Positions 39,170-47,636 of a stretch of DNA of 64,000 nucleotides are shown here, piece after piece. The translations under genes were made by a program, and so were the position numbers. Within the stretch, counting starts at the first letter, position 1. Each line of letters opens with the position of its first letter. The notes below the pieces were generated by a model. It was not told the DNA's origin. It ran no database searches and saw only the letters and a program-made list of their open reading frames with translations. Source of the stretch: Longitalea arenae (GTDB lineage Bacteria > Bacteroidota > Bacteroidia > Chitinophagales > Chitinophagaceae); contig NZ_JAFFJX010000014.1 of NCBI RefSeq assembly GCF_016924755.1, positions 100,446-164,445 of the forward strand, given 5' to 3'.

Positions 39170-40204
39170 TTATTTATTTACTTTTTGAACGAATTCGGTC
39201 GTTCCTCTAACGACCAGTCCAGGTGAGATCTCGATCTTGGTCTCTGCATTTGAATTTCCCTTACCCAGCTGATCCATAAGTAGTTCCAGCGCCGTTTTGG
39301 CAATGTCCTCCGCGGGCTGGCGAATGCAGGTGATGCCGGGGGGATAAAGGCGGAATACGTCATGGTCATCGAAGCAGATCATTGCCAGGTCATTAGGCAG
39401 TTTAAGCCCCAGGCGGTGAATACTTTCAAGACCCTGCAAGCCGAGGTAGTTGGTAGCAAAGAACACAGCTTCCAGGTCAGGCGCATTTTGAATGAAAGAA
39501 GTCACCTGTTCTATGCCAAGCTCTTTATCTTCTTCGTATTTGAGCGTGAGTACAAGGTTGTCTGTCGAGAGCCCAGCCAGCTGCATACTGTCTTCGAACG
39601 CCTTTAGGCGTTGCTCTATTTGTACCAGGTTCAGGTCAACCGTTACAAATCCGATCCGGCGGTAGCCTTTTTCAATAAGGTGCGCCATGCCCTTTTTCAC
39701 GCCTTCATAATTATTTACCAGCACGTGGGGTACATCAATACCGGGAAAATAGCTGTCCATCAGCACGACCGGTTTGTTATCGGCGATCAGCTCTTTGATA
39801 TCCTGCTCCATACCCGGTGTGGGTGTAATAATATAACCATCTACCTGGCGCTGAGACAGCATTCCGATGAGCTCCTTCCCTTTCTGCCGGTTATTCTCCG
39901 TACTTGTATAAACGACTTTGTAGCCAAAGCGGGCGGCTTCCTCTTCAATGATGCGCGACAGGGAGGCAAAAAAGTTACCCGATATGGTTTCAACGATCAA
40001 TCCTAAGATCTGTGACTTGCCGGTTCGCAGGCTTACCGCGACAGGATTAGGATGATAGCCTTCTTTTTTAGCCACCTCCATGATCTTACTGGCCAATGTT
40101 TCACTGATCCGCATTTGTTTTGCCTTGCCATTGAGCACAAATGATACGGTTGAGGGCGACACACCGGCTATGCGAGCGATATCTTTGAGGGAGACCCGTT
40201 TCAT
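39170..40204 (-). CDS. LacI-family transcriptional regulator
   Basis: The 344-aa product has an N-terminal LacI helix-turn-helix (residues 1-50: VSLKDIARIAGVSPSTVSFV, with the hinge helix around NPVAVSLRTGKS) and a periplasmic-binding-protein-like sensor domain (about 60-340, ending CIRQPAEDIAKTALELL). Such proteins usually repress sugar genes until a sugar or sugar phosphate binds. It is transcribed toward susC and susD on the same strand, so these are the likely targets and their substrate the likely inducer. The hinge helix and dimer segments appear intact. The gene lies directly beyond the rplL terminator, within what is normally the rplL-rpoB junction. Confidence 0.93.
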   Translation of the reverse strand: MKRVSLKDIARIAGVSPSTVSFVLNGKAKQMRISETLASKIMEVAKKEGYHPNPVAVSLRTGKSQILGLIVETISGNFFASLSRIIEEEAARFGYKVVYTSTENNRQKGKELIGMLSQRQVDGYIITPTPGMEQDIKELIADNKPVVLMDSYFPGIDVPHVLVNNYEGVKKGMAHLIEKGYRRIGFVTVDLNLVQIEQRLKAFEDSMQLAGLSTDNLVLTLKYEEDKELGIEQVTSFIQNAPDLEAVFFATNYLGLQGLESIHRLGLKLPNDLAMICFDDHDVFRLYPPGITCIRQPAEDIAKTALELLMDQLGKGNSNAETKIEISPGLVVRGTTEFVQKVNK

Positions 40205-40284
40205 ATTTGTTTATATGTTATATAAAGGAGACTACTAAACTATGAAAATAAAACTTACAAAAATTGATTTCCCCCATATAATAA

Positions 40285-40309
40285 CAAAACCCCGGTGTAA
40301 ACACCGGGG
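40285..40309 (-). terminator. Rho-independent terminator of rplL
   Basis: CCCCGGTGT (40290-40298) pairs with ACACCGGGG (40301-40309); on the minus strand a TTTTG run follows. It ends the ribosomal protein unit before the LacI-family gene. Confidence 0.92.
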
Positions 40310-40334
40310 CCTGTAACTATTTTGAAAGTCATGT

Positions 40335-40712
40335 TTATTTAACTTCCACTTCAGCGCCAGCTTCTTTCAGCTTAGCAACCAGAGCGTCAGCATCAGCTTT
40401 GCTGATACCTTCTTTAACTGGTTTTGGAGCACCATCAACTAAGTCTTTAGCTTCTTTGAGACCAAGACCAGTTAATTCTTTAACCACTTTCACTACGTTC
40501 AGTTTGTTAGCACCACCGTTTTTCAGGATAACGTCGAAAGAAGTCTTTTCTTCTGCAGCAGCGGCAGCAGGACCGGCAGGACCAGCAGCAACAGCTACAG
40601 CAGCAGCAGCAGGCTCAATGCCGTACTCTTCTTTCAGGATCTTAGCTAACTCGTTAACTTCTTTTACAGTCAGGTTCACCAACTGTTCTGCAAATGCTTT
40701 TAAATCTGCCAT
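40335..40712 (-). CDS. rplL: 50S ribosomal protein L7/L12
   Basis: The 125-aa acidic stalk protein recruits translation factors to the ribosome. It has the N-terminal dimerisation helix (residues 1-30), an Ala-rich hinge (about 35-52), and the conserved C-terminal domain with [20 protein letters not shown] and [12 protein letters not shown]. Length is typical. It follows rplJ by 143 bp and is closed by a strong terminator, so here the unit ends and rpoB is not part of the same transcript unless read-through occurs. It binds L10 as several dimers. Confidence 0.97.
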   Translation of the reverse strand: MADLKAFAEQLVNLTVKEVNELAKILKEEYGIEPAAAAVAVAAGPAGPAAAAAEEKTSFDVILKNGGANKLNVVKVVKELTGLGLKEAKDLVDGAPKPVKEGISKADADALVAKLKEAGAEVEVK

Positions 40713-40855
40713 TGTTGTAAATTTTTCCCGCCTTCATTGCCTGTGCTCCGGCGGATGTTTAAAAAAATTTGTGTTTGATAACTCTCAGGCCAGAGTTAGT
40801 ATTTTCGTTGAGCTTATTGGCTAATGTGCATATTAGCTAGTCAGCACATTACTAA

Positions 40856-41389
40856 TTATGCATTTCTGTCTTCCAATGCTTTTACCAGGCTTGCCAGCTT
40901 GTTGCCGGCGTTCAGGCCGCTGATAACATTCTTGGCAGGTGATTGCAACAAGCCGATGATCTCCCCGATAAGGTCGTTTTTGCTTTTCAGGGTGGTCAGG
41001 GTCTGCAGCTGATTGTCGCCCATGAAGACGTCACCATCGATGAAAGCGGCTTTCAGCTCAGGCTTGGTAGCATCTTTTTTACCAGCTTTACGGAAGTCGC
41101 TGATGATCAGTGCAGGCTCTTTGGGGTTCTCACTGAACATCAAAGCGGTAACACCATGCAGTGAATCGAACATGCCGGCATACCTTTTTTCGTCTAAAGC
41201 TTCGAGCGCTTTGCGAATGAGGGTATTTTTGGCCACTTTCATTTCAACTTTCTTATTGAAACATACCCGGCGCAGATTACCTACCTGCTCAACCGTTAAT
41301 GATTCTGTATTTGTTACATAGAAATTGTTGTATTGAGAGAATTTCTCTTTCAATACTTCAATTACTTCATTTTTTTCCTGTTTTGTCAT
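40856..41389 (-). CDS. rplJ: 50S ribosomal protein L10
   Basis: The 177-aa product is the base of the ribosomal stalk; its N-terminal globular part binds 23S rRNA and its C-terminal helix holds the L7/L12 dimers. Conserved features are the KEKFSQYNNFYVTNTESLTV start, VAKNTLIRKALE, and GLNAGNKLASLVKALEDR near the end. Length is normal. The gene lies 70 bp downstream of rplA. In other bacteria L10-L7/L12 represses its own mRNA leader; the spacer 41390-41459 may have this role but no specific site was recognised. Confidence 0.96.
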   Translation of the reverse strand: MTKQEKNEVIEVLKEKFSQYNNFYVTNTESLTVEQVGNLRRVCFNKKVEMKVAKNTLIRKALEALDEKRYAGMFDSLHGVTALMFSENPKEPALIISDFRKAGKKDATKPELKAAFIDGDVFMGDNQLQTLTTLKSKNDLIGEIIGLLQSPAKNVISGLNAGNKLASLVKALEDRNA

Positions 41390-41459
41390 AACGCTAATAT
41401 TTTGTTGGTTTCGCTCATAATCACGCCTGCGCGTAATTACATCGTCGCGTTATTAAAGT

Positions 41460-42161
41460 TTAGTTCATTAAAGATTTTGTGTCAACTGCAATAGCAGGAC
41501 TCATGGAGCTGGCCATGAATACGCTTTTCAGGTAAGTACCTTTTGCAGACGAAGGCTTTGCCTTGATGATTGCATCGATCAGCTGGTGGCTGTTCTCAGC
41601 AATTTTCTCAGGGCTGAAGCTTACGCGGCCGATAGAAGCATGAACGATGCCAGCTTTATCGACTTTGAAAGCGATCTTACCACCTTTAACCTCGTTTACA
41701 GCTGCAGCCACATCATTGGTAACGGTACCTGTTTTAGGGTTGGGCATCAGGTTACGGGGACCTAAGATCTTACCCAGTTTACCAATTTTAGGCATTACAG
41801 AAGGTGTAGCGATGATTACGTCTACGTCAGTCCAGCCACCTTCAATTTTTTGAACAAACTCATCGAGGCCAACAAAATCGGCGCCGGCTGATTTTGCATC
41901 CGCTTCTTTATCGGGTGTACATAATACCAGTACTCTTTTGGTTTTACCGGTACCATGCGGCAGGGTAACTGTACCACGGATCGCCTGATCGGCTTTCTTA
42001 GGATCTACCCCTAAGCGGATGTGAAGATCTACCGATGCATCAAACTTTGTAGTGTTTACGGTTTTCACGATAGAGGAAGCCTCTTTCAGTGAATACACTT
42101 TATTTTTATCGACTTTAGCGTCAACTGCTTTTCTTTTTTTAGGAATTCTTCCCATTGTCAT
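41460..42161 (-). CDS. rplA: 50S ribosomal protein L1
   Basis: The 233-aa product binds 23S rRNA at the mobile L1 stalk and assists release of deacylated tRNA. Family marks are [31 protein letters not shown], and [19 protein letters not shown]. Two starts are possible: the ATG at 42161 (MTMGRIPKK) and the ATG two codons later at 42155 (MGRIPKK); the family usually begins close to the second. It follows rplK by 39 bp. L1 commonly represses its own operon by binding a leader hairpin (see 42721-42734 for a candidate). Confidence 0.96.
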   Translation of the reverse strand: MTMGRIPKKRKAVDAKVDKNKVYSLKEASSIVKTVNTTKFDASVDLHIRLGVDPKKADQAIRGTVTLPHGTGKTKRVLVLCTPDKEADAKSAGADFVGLDEFVQKIEGGWTDVDVIIATPSVMPKIGKLGKILGPRNLMPNPKTGTVTNDVAAAVNEVKGGKIAFKVDKAGIVHASIGRVSFSPEKIAENSHQLIDAIIKAKPSSAKGTYLKSVFMASSMSPAIAVDTKSLMN

Positions 42162-42200
42162 TCGTTTTTAAATGTCCCGCCCTGCGGGAACAGTGAACAA

Positions 42201-42644
42201 TTAATTTTCCCAGGGAGCTTTACCATCTACGGTAAGACCCATGCTGCGGGCGGTACCAGCCACCATGCGCATAGCGCTTTCCAGGGTGAAACAATTCAGG
42301 TCGGGCATTTTGTCTTTTGCAATAGCCTCTACCTGGTTCCAGTTCACTTTACCAACCTTATTACGGTTAGGTTCTTTAGAACCGCTTTGTAATTTGGCGG
42401 CTTCCAGCAACTGAACGGCTGCAGGAGGCGTTTTAATTACAAACTCGAATGATTTGTCGGAATAAACGGTGATCAATACAGGGAGAACTTTTCCCATTTT
42501 ATCCTGCGTGCGGGCGTTGAATTGTTTGCAGAATTCCATGATATTGATACCCTTGGAACCCAGTGCAGGACCTACAGGAGGAGCCGGATTTGCCTGGCCG
42601 CCTTTTACCTGTAGCTTTACGTAGCCGGTAATTTCTTTTGCCAT
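42201..42644 (-). CDS. rplK: 50S ribosomal protein L11
   Basis: The 147-aa product binds the GTPase-associated region of 23S rRNA and is needed for RelA-type stringent response. Motifs include [20 protein letters not shown] (residues 8-27) and [18 protein letters not shown], with the C-terminal domain conserved to [15 protein letters not shown]. It begins a minus-strand unit rplK-rplA-rplJ-rplL. Its promoter (42764-42793) lies close to the heptamer tract. In most Bacteroidota nusG precedes rplK directly; here 2.1 kb intervene. Confidence 0.97.
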   Translation of the reverse strand: MAKEITGYVKLQVKGGQANPAPPVGPALGSKGINIMEFCKQFNARTQDKMGKVLPVLITVYSDKSFEFVIKTPPAAVQLLEAAKLQSGSKEPNRNKVGKVNWNQVEAIAKDKMPDLNCFTLESAMRMVAGTARSMGLTVDGKAPWEN

Positions 42645-42720
42645 TTTTACTGATTTATTGGTTCAAACGATCGTTCATTGGCCAGTGGGCGAACTACTGG
42701 ATCTCCCAAATTCCTCTGCT

Positions 42721-42734
42721 CCCGCTTTGGCGGG
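42721..42734 (-). promoter_or_regulatory. Leader hairpin of rplK, candidate L1 autoregulatory site
   Basis: CCCGC (42721-42725) pairs with GCGGG (42730-42734) around a 4-nt loop in the predicted rplK leader. L1 autogenous control through an rplK leader stem is known in other bacteria, but the specific L1-recognition loop was not verified here. Confidence 0.3.
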
Positions 42735-42763
42735 GAACTAAAAAGAACTTTCTTTTGGGGACG

Positions 42764-42793
42764 CAAAGGTAACAAAACTTTCGAAAAAACAAA
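42764..42793 (-). promoter_or_regulatory. rplK promoter (TTTG, N18, TACCTTTG)
   Basis: The minus strand reads TTTG at 42793-42790, an 18-nt spacer, and TACCTTTG at 42771-42764. It is a near ideal Bacteroidota promoter and implies a leader of about 110 nt. Confidence 0.8.
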
Positions 42794-42847
42794 GTCTTTT
42801 TCTCACATCAAAAATCGGCTGCAATATACGCCGGATAACTGTTCCAC

Positions 42848-43310
42848 GTTGCCGGTTGCAAGTTACCGGTCGCCGGTTACCAGTTGCCGGTTACCAGTTA
42901 CCGGTCGCCGGTTACCGGTTACCAGTCACCGGTGGCCAGTTACCGGTTATCAGTTGCCAGTTACCGGTTGCCCGTTACCCGGCACACCACTACCGGCTAT
43001 CGGTTACCAGCCGCCGGTTGCTGGACAATTACCGAACACTCCCCTAGGTACAAGCAGATTATCGGGTTGCCGGAGACCAGTCGCCAGTCACCAATTACGG
43101 GTCGCTTGGCAACGACCTAAACTCCCCTGCCCTACGAGCAAATTACCAGTCGCTGGTTACGGGGCACCAGTTGCCGGCCGCCGATGACCGGTTACCAGTC
43201 GCCAGTTACCAGTCGCCGGTCGCCATTTACCCAACACTCGATACCCTACTGCCGATCAGGTATTGGTAATCGCGGATACCGGCCGCCGATTACCGGTTAC
43301 CAACCTCAGT
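42848..43310. repeat. Degenerate heptanucleotide repeat tract, consensus TTACCGG
   Basis: From 42848 the sequence runs as consecutive 7-bp units of the form TTRCCRG (TTACCGG, TTACCAG, TTGCCGG and TCGCCGG are common), almost without slips to about 43020, then decays with scattered in-phase blocks to about 43310. Most units carry CCGG or ACCGG, so the tract can fold into many alternative hairpins. Reading frames through it (169 codons from 42678) are repeat artefacts rich in Pro, Val, Thr and Arg. The unit length equals that of the tracts at 19139 and 24181. Confidence 0.9.
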
Positions 43311-43977
43311 CCCGGCCACCTCATCGCCGCTCACCTGCCCCCATTGCAATGGCCGGTTTGCCCACTGCCTACCAGATGGTCTGTCCTTTCCATCGTACCC
43401 CTAACCACCCATTGCCTTCATATACAAAAAAGGATCATCATTAACATACTTGTATCTCTCAACGCACGAATACCCATCATATAAACCCATATGCTTAACC
43501 TTGTTCTTTACCGTACACTTCTTAATGCCGGTTAAACGATTTATTATATTTAATATAACCATCGTTACGTTATACCACCGCTGTAGTTACCTGATATTAG
43601 TTGCTTTTGTATGTGGCCATGTAAGCCCCTGCTCCATTAAGCATACTTCCGGCGAAGACCGCCTGCCCATCTCATGAAACGTAGTGTGCATAAGGATTTC
43701 AGCTCTATGAACAGCCTCAGGGCACAACCATATTGCAGCTATTTAAGATAGGTATTGATGCCCTGCGAACACATCATAAATACCCATCAATGATGGCCGG
43801 AATTTTGCAAGAGGAGCCGTCTATAACAGCAGAATGAAACCTCATATAAGACGACCACTGTTAGCAAAATGGTAGTAGTTTTTTATTTTTTGAATTTTTA
43901 TACGTAGCTTTTGCGTTTAATTATAATAACGCTTCTTCTTATAGAAATTAACCAACAACAAAAAACACATCAACACT

Positions 43978-44634
43978 ATGGCCAAAGCAAAGAAAAAAGC
44001 AGCTAAAAAAGCCGCTCCTAAGAAAGCAGCGAAGAAAAAATCACCGGCCAAAAAAGCAGCCAAGAAAGCCGTGAAGAAGGCCGCTAAGAAAGCTGCCAAA
44101 AAAGCTGCCCCTAAAAAAGCAGCGAAGAAAGCAGCAAAAAAAGCCGTAAAGAAAGCAGCTAAAAAAGCGGCTCCTAAAAAAGCAGCCAAGAAAGCAGCAA
44201 AAAAAGCAGCTCCTAAGAAAGCCGCTAAGAAAGTTGCTTCCAAAGCACCGGTAAAAAAAGCAGCTAAAAAATCAGCGCCGAAAAAGAAAAGAGCTGTAGC
44301 CAAACCAGTAGCAGAGTCTGTTCAGGAACAAGAGCCGATGATCGCTCCGCCAATGATGGATGAGGATACGGTTGAAACAGATACTGATGTTGATACAGAT
44401 GATGTTGATGCAGACACTGATGCTGATGATGCAGATGACACCGATGATACTGATGATGCAGATGTTGATGTGGACGATGAGGATGAAGACGAAGAGGAAG
44501 ACGAGGATGAAGATGAAGAAGACGAGGATGAAGATGAAGACGAGGATGAAGACGATTCCGATGCCGTCGAAGAAACTGTTGAAGAAGATTTCGATGAAGA
44601 CGAAGATGAGGATGAGGATGAAGATCAACGGTAA
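43978..44634 (+). CDS. Histone H1-like basic protein with an acidic Asp/Glu C-terminal half
   Basis: The 218-aa product is a two-block protein. Residues 1 to about 109 are almost only Lys and Ala with a few Pro (repeats of KKAAKKAA and APKKAAKK), as in bacterial histone H1-like Hc1/AlgP-type proteins that bind DNA through the Lys-rich tail. A short neutral linker (KPVAESVQEQEPMIAPPMM) leads to residues 128-217, which are nearly all Asp and Glu. The two halves have opposite charge and similar length, so they can mask each other or switch between DNA-bound and free states. That is inference. The gene has its own terminator and is convergent with nusG. Low-complexity DNA repeats make its length unstable by slippage. 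It lies between nusG and rplK. Confidence 0.8.
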   Translation: MAKAKKKAAKKAAPKKAAKKKSPAKKAAKKAVKKAAKKAAKKAAPKKAAKKAAKKAVKKAAKKAAPKKAAKKAAKKAAPKKAAKKVASKAPVKKAAKKSAPKKKRAVAKPVAESVQEQEPMIAPPMMDEDTVETDTDVDTDDVDADTDADDADDTDDTDDADVDVDDEDEDEEEDEDEDEEDEDEDEDEDEDDSDAVEETVEEDFDEDEDEDEDEDQR

Positions 44635-44670
44635 GCAATTCCAGGTGTTTTGCTACTACATAAAAGTTTG

Positions 44671-44698
44671 ACCTTTCCCGATGCGGAAAGGTTTTTTT
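44671..44698 (+). terminator. Rho-independent terminator of the H1-like gene
   Basis: ACCTTTCC (44671-44678) pairs with GGAAAGGT (44685-44692), followed by seven T residues. Confidence 0.92.
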
Positions 44699-44711
44699 AT
44701 GTCCACCCATC

Positions 44712-44740
44712 AAAAAAAACATCCGCCCGGAGGCAGATGT
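44712..44740 (-). terminator. Rho-independent terminator of nusG
   Basis: On the minus strand ACATCTGCC pairs with GGCGGATGT (one G-T pair) and is followed by eight T residues. It faces the terminator of the H1-like gene. Confidence 0.92.
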
Positions 44741-44766
44741 TCTATCAGTATTTTATGAGTGAGGTC

Positions 44767-45333
44767 TTAACTTAATTTTTCAACCTGCATGTAGTTCAGC
44801 TCTACCGGCGTTGATCGCCCGAAGATCTTCACCGTTACTTTCAGTTTCTTCTTCTCGTCGTTCACCTCTTCAATGATACCATTAAAGTCGTTGAACGGTC
44901 CTTCTATGATCTTGATCGTTTCACCAACAATAAATGGCTCGCTCATGCTTACACCGCCCGTTTCGGCCATTTCATCCATTTTACCGAGCATTTTATTAAC
45001 CTCGGCCTTCCGAAGGGCGATAGGATTTTCCTTACCCAGAAAATGGATCACATTGGTAGTATTCTTAATAGCTTCCCGTAAGTCGTCAGATAATTTATTT
45101 TCCAGCACTTCAATCATTACATAGCCTGGGTAATAGTTGCGCTCACGCATTACTTTTTTACCATTCTGCACCTTGTATACTTTTTCCACAGGCAGAAACA
45201 CTTGCTTAACCACCTCACCCCATCCGCCGCGGGAGATCTCTTTGTCAAGGTACTCTTTTACCTTGCGCTCTTTACCGCTCACCACCCGCAGCACATACCA
45301 TTTAGTTTCTTGTTGTTGAGTAGCTTGTTCCAT
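44767..45333 (-). CDS. nusG: Transcription termination/antitermination protein NusG
   Basis: The 188-aa product binds RNA polymerase through its N-terminal domain and links it to ribosomes or Rho through the C-terminal KOW domain. The N-terminal domain starts KWYVLRVVSGKERKVKEYLD and includes FLPVEKVYKVQNGKK and YPGYVMIEV; the KOW part is EPFIVGETIKIIEGPFNDFNG. Length is typical for Bacteroidota. It starts 2 bp after the secE stop, so the two are cotranscribed after tRNA-Trp and tuf. It is closed by its own terminator and is not followed by rplK as it normally would be. Confidence 0.97.
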   Translation of the reverse strand: MEQATQQQETKWYVLRVVSGKERKVKEYLDKEISRGGWGEVVKQVFLPVEKVYKVQNGKKVMRERNYYPGYVMIEVLENKLSDDLREAIKNTTNVIHFLGKENPIALRKAEVNKMLGKMDEMAETGGVSMSEPFIVGETIKIIEGPFNDFNGIIEEVNDEKKKLKVTVKIFGRSTPVELNYMQVEKLS

Positions 45334-45335
45334 TA

Positions 45336-45527
45336 TTAAAATAAAGAATATATAAATTTAAGAGCTTGCTGAGCTACCAGGTCCATTACCCAAACCACCC
45401 CGGTGATCAGTAAAGTAGCTACCAGTACGATAACGGTAGACTGCTGCAACTGCGTCCAGGTAGGCCAGGTCACCTTCTCTATCAGCTCCCGGTATGATTC
45501 CCTGAGGTATATTGATATTTTATTCAT
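45336..45527 (-). CDS. secE: Preprotein translocase subunit SecE
   Basis: I take the ATG at 45527 (63 aa, MNKISIYLRESY), because the frame's upstream start at 45533 is a TTG. The single membrane segment lies at about residues 31-52 (STVIVLVATLLITGVVWVMD), preceded by the conserved amphipathic helix with ELIEKVTWPTWTQLQ. SecE clamps the SecY channel in the inner membrane. One membrane span is the normal form in most bacteria. The gene lies between tRNA-Trp and nusG, the standard position. Confidence 0.95.
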   Translation of the reverse strand: MNKISIYLRESYRELIEKVTWPTWTQLQQSTVIVLVATLLITGVVWVMDLVAQQALKFIYSLF

Positions 45528-45576
45528 GTTCAATTAATTATCAATGGGCTGATGATCATTTAGCACATTGTAAAAG

Positions 45577-45647
45577 CACGGGCACTAGGATTCGAACCCA
45601 GATCGAAGGTTTTGGAGACCTCTATTCTACCATTGAACTATGCCCGT
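45577..45647 (-). tRNA. tRNA-Trp (CCA anticodon)
   Basis: A full cloverleaf: acceptor ACGGGCA/TGCCCGT, D arm GTTC/GAAT, anticodon stem GAGGT/ACCTT with loop CTCCAAA (anticodon CCA), T arm with TTCGAAT, discriminator G. No CCA is encoded. It lies between tuf and secE as in many bacteria. Confidence 0.95.
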
Positions 45648-45742
45648 AGATACGCTGAACGATTAAGGCTCAACAGGTAAGGCTGGTAAAAGCACCCGTT
45701 TTCGCATTACACGTTCAACGTAAAAGAACTTTTTTAGAAAGC

Positions 45743-45775
45743 AAAGTACTTGAACGTGGTGAGCTCAAGTACTTT
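45743..45775 (-). terminator. Inverted repeat downstream of tuf, probable terminator
   Basis: AAAGTACTTGA (45743-45753) and TCAAGTACTTT (45765-45775) are perfect 11-bp arms, 55 bp after the tuf stop. The T-run is weak, so partial read-through into tRNA-Trp, secE and nusG is plausible. Confidence 0.6.
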
Positions 45776-45829
45776 ACAAATATACGTAACTCCTTTCTCA
45801 CTCCGCCAGCCGGCGAAGGATGAGGGTCA

Positions 45830-47017
45830 TTATTTCAGGATTTCAGTAACCTGACCGGCACCTACTGTACGGCCACCTTCGCGGATCGCGAATTTCAGAC
45901 CTTTTTCCATCGCGATAGGCTGGATCAGTTTTACTTGCAGCGTGGTGTTATCACCAGGCATTACCATCTCAGTACCAGCTGGTAATTCTACTTCACCAGT
46001 TACGTCAGTGGTACGGAAGTAGAACTGAGGACGGTATTTGTTGAAGAATGGAGTGTGACGTCCACCTTCTTCTTTGCTCAGTACGTAAACCTCGCCTTTG
46101 AATTCAGTGTGAGGAGTGATAGAACCAGGTTTTACGATAACCATACCGCGGCGGATATCTTTCTTTTCAATACCGCGCAACAGCAGACCTGCGTTGTCAC
46201 CAGCTTCACCTTCATCCAGTAATTTGCGGAACATTTCAACACCAGTTACAGTAGAAGTCAGCGGTTTTTCAACCAGACCAACGATTTCTACACCTTCACC
46301 TACTTTAACACGGCCTCTTTCGATACGACCGGTAGCAACTGTACCACGACCAGTGATTGAGAATACGTCTTCAACAGACATCAGGAACGGTTGGTCAACC
46401 GGACGGGGAGGTAATGGGATGTAAGAATCTACAGCAGCCATCAGTTCTTCTACAGCTGCAACCCATTTTGCTTCACCAGCCAGAGCGCCGGTAGCAGAAC
46501 CCTTGATGATAGGAGTATTGTCGCCGTCGAAACCGTAGAAGCTTAACAGCTCGCGGATTTCCATTTCAACCAGCTCCAGTAACTCTGGGTCATCAACCAG
46601 GTCAACTTTATTCATGAATACCACCATACGAGGAACGCCTACCTGACGAGCAAGCAGGATGTGTTCTTTTGTTTGGGGCATAGGACCATCTGTAGCAGCC
46701 ACAACCAGAATAGCACCATCCATCTGGGCAGCACCGGTGATCATGTTCTTCACATAGTCAGCGTGACCGGGGCAATCCACGTGTGCATAGTGACGATTTG
46801 CAGTCTGATACTCCACGTGCGCGGTGTTGATTGTGATACCACGCTCTTTTTCTTCAGGAGCTGCATCGATCTCGTCATATTTTTTTGCCTGCGCCAAACC
46901 CGATTTAGCCAAAATGGTGGTGATGGCGGCAGTTAAAGTGGTTTTACCGTGGTCGATGTGACCGATGGTACCAACGTTAACGTGAGGTTTATCCCTCTTG
47001 AAAGTCTCTTTTGACAT
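45830..47017 (-). CDS. tuf: Elongation factor Tu
   Basis: The 395-aa GTPase brings aminoacyl-tRNA to the ribosome. G-domain motifs are GHIDHGKT (residues 18-25, where most homologues have GHVDHGKT), DCPGHADY near 81, and NKVDLVDD near 136. Domains 2 and 3 are complete, ending [11 protein letters not shown]. The length is typical. It lies downstream of a tRNA run (Thr, Tyr, Gly, Thr) on the same strand; the order thrU, tyrU, glyT, thrT, tufB of Escherichia coli is the same. The 304-bp stretch before tRNA-Thr holds a decayed tRNA copy and an 18-bp dispersed repeat. Confidence 0.98.
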   Translation of the reverse strand: MSKETFKRDKPHVNVGTIGHIDHGKTTLTAAITTILAKSGLAQAKKYDEIDAAPEEKERGITINTAHVEYQTANRHYAHVDCPGHADYVKNMITGAAQMDGAILVVAATDGPMPQTKEHILLARQVGVPRMVVFMNKVDLVDDPELLELVEMEIRELLSFYGFDGDNTPIIKGSATGALAGEAKWVAAVEELMAAVDSYIPLPPRPVDQPFLMSVEDVFSITGRGTVATGRIERGRVKVGEGVEIVGLVEKPLTSTVTGVEMFRKLLDEGEAGDNAGLLLRGIEKKDIRRGMVIVKPGSITPHTEFKGEVYVLSKEEGGRHTPFFNKYRPQFYFRTTDVTGEVELPAGTEMVMPGDNTTLQVKLIQPIAMEKGLKFAIREGGRTVGAGQVTEILK

Positions 47018-47125
47018 CGTTATCTGTTTTTAGTTGTGGTTTTACAATTTATTAAAACGCGTCCCTTATACCCTCGCAGGCAAAAGGATTTATGTAACCG
47101 GCAGCAGAAAGCCTATGAAACTTCT

Positions 47126-47143
47126 GTTGCGTCGCACACTTCA
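47126..47143. repeat. 18-bp dispersed repeat, copy 2
   Basis: It is identical to 29558-29575. This copy lies in the leader of tuf, about 110 bp upstream of the start codon. A genome-wide search with the core word would show whether this is a large family. Confidence 0.75.
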
Positions 47144-47226
47144 TCTTTAGTTCTATACCAGGCTGATTGGTCTTTCCGGTAACCATCCGGTCGGCAGCTG
47201 ATACAGGAATAGTCAAATAACTTACA

Positions 47227-47300
47227 AACCGTTAGTGAGAACAGATCTAAAACGACCTTCCCGACTGATAATCGGGCTCACCATTGAGCTGCAACGCTAC
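47227..47300 (-). pseudogene. Decayed tRNA-Thr copy
   Basis: The sequence aligns end to end with the intact tRNA-Thr(GGU) at 47322-47393: CCGTTAGTGAGAA at the 3' acceptor/T arm, ACGACCT in the variable region, and TTGAGCTGCAACG for the D arm and 5' end. The anticodon arm is CCCGA-TTATCAG-TCGGG and no longer reads as Thr. T-loop and acceptor pairing are broken. It looks like a duplicate of the neighbouring gene that has degraded. Confidence 0.7.
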
Positions 47301-47321
47301 CGGCTTCTTTAATGACTTATG

Positions 47322-47393
<72 letters not shown>

Positions 47394-47429
47394 TGATAGG
47401 TTTGTGAGGTAAATTCCCAAAACCCAAAG

Positions 47430-47495
47430 AGCGAAGACGATCCACCAACCGGCGAACGCGACTTACAGCCTGGAAGACTGTCGCCCTATAACTTA
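47430..47495 (-). pseudogene. Decayed tRNA-Gly copy
   Basis: It aligns with the intact tRNA-Gly at 47502-47574 over nearly full length: GCGAAGACGA, then CGCGACTTACAGCC, GGAAGACTGTCGCCCTA. The anticodon loop still reads CTTCCAG (TCC), but the T arm and acceptor end are lost. It lies only 6 bp from the intact gene. Confidence 0.65.
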
Positions 47496-47501
47496 AAAAT
47501 G

Positions 47502-47574
47502 AGCGGAAGACGAGGTTCGAACCCGCGACCTACAGCTTGGAAGGCTGTCGCTCTACCAACTGAGCTACTTCCGC
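47502..47574 (-). tRNA. tRNA-Gly (TCC anticodon)
   Basis: Acceptor GCGGAAG/CTTCCGC, D arm GCTC/GAGC, anticodon stem ACAGC/GCTGT with loop CTTCCAA (TCC), T arm with TTCGAAC, discriminator T. CCA not encoded. Confidence 0.95.
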
Positions 47575-47636
47575 ATTTTTTAATTAAGCCAATTAGCAAA
47601 AAGCTAATTCAAATGAAAAGAACTTAACACGAATGT

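Larger units (their letters stand above)
42645..43977. other. Long intergenic region between rplK and the histone-H1-like gene
   Basis: Divergent region of 1.3 kb. It contains the rplK leader and promoter, the heptamer tract from 42848 to about 43310, and then about 600 bp of AT-richer sequence (43380-43977) with no supported gene. The histone-like gene is expected to have its promoter in 43860-43950. A box resembling TAnnTTTG, with one extra T (TAGCTTTTG at 43905), is the best candidate. Confidence 0.6.

Noticed and set aside
42678..43187. Open frame of 169 codons upstream of rplK
   Set aside because: It is a product of the TTRCCRG repeat and covers the rplK promoter; other frames are equally open.
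42848..43310. CRISPR array
   Set aside because: Units are 7 bp and contiguous; there are no unique spacers and no cas genes.
44264..44722. Antisense frames opposite the H1-like gene (118-152 codons)
   Set aside because: They mirror the low-complexity Asp/Glu codons (His/Leu or Ile/Phe runs) and cross the terminator.
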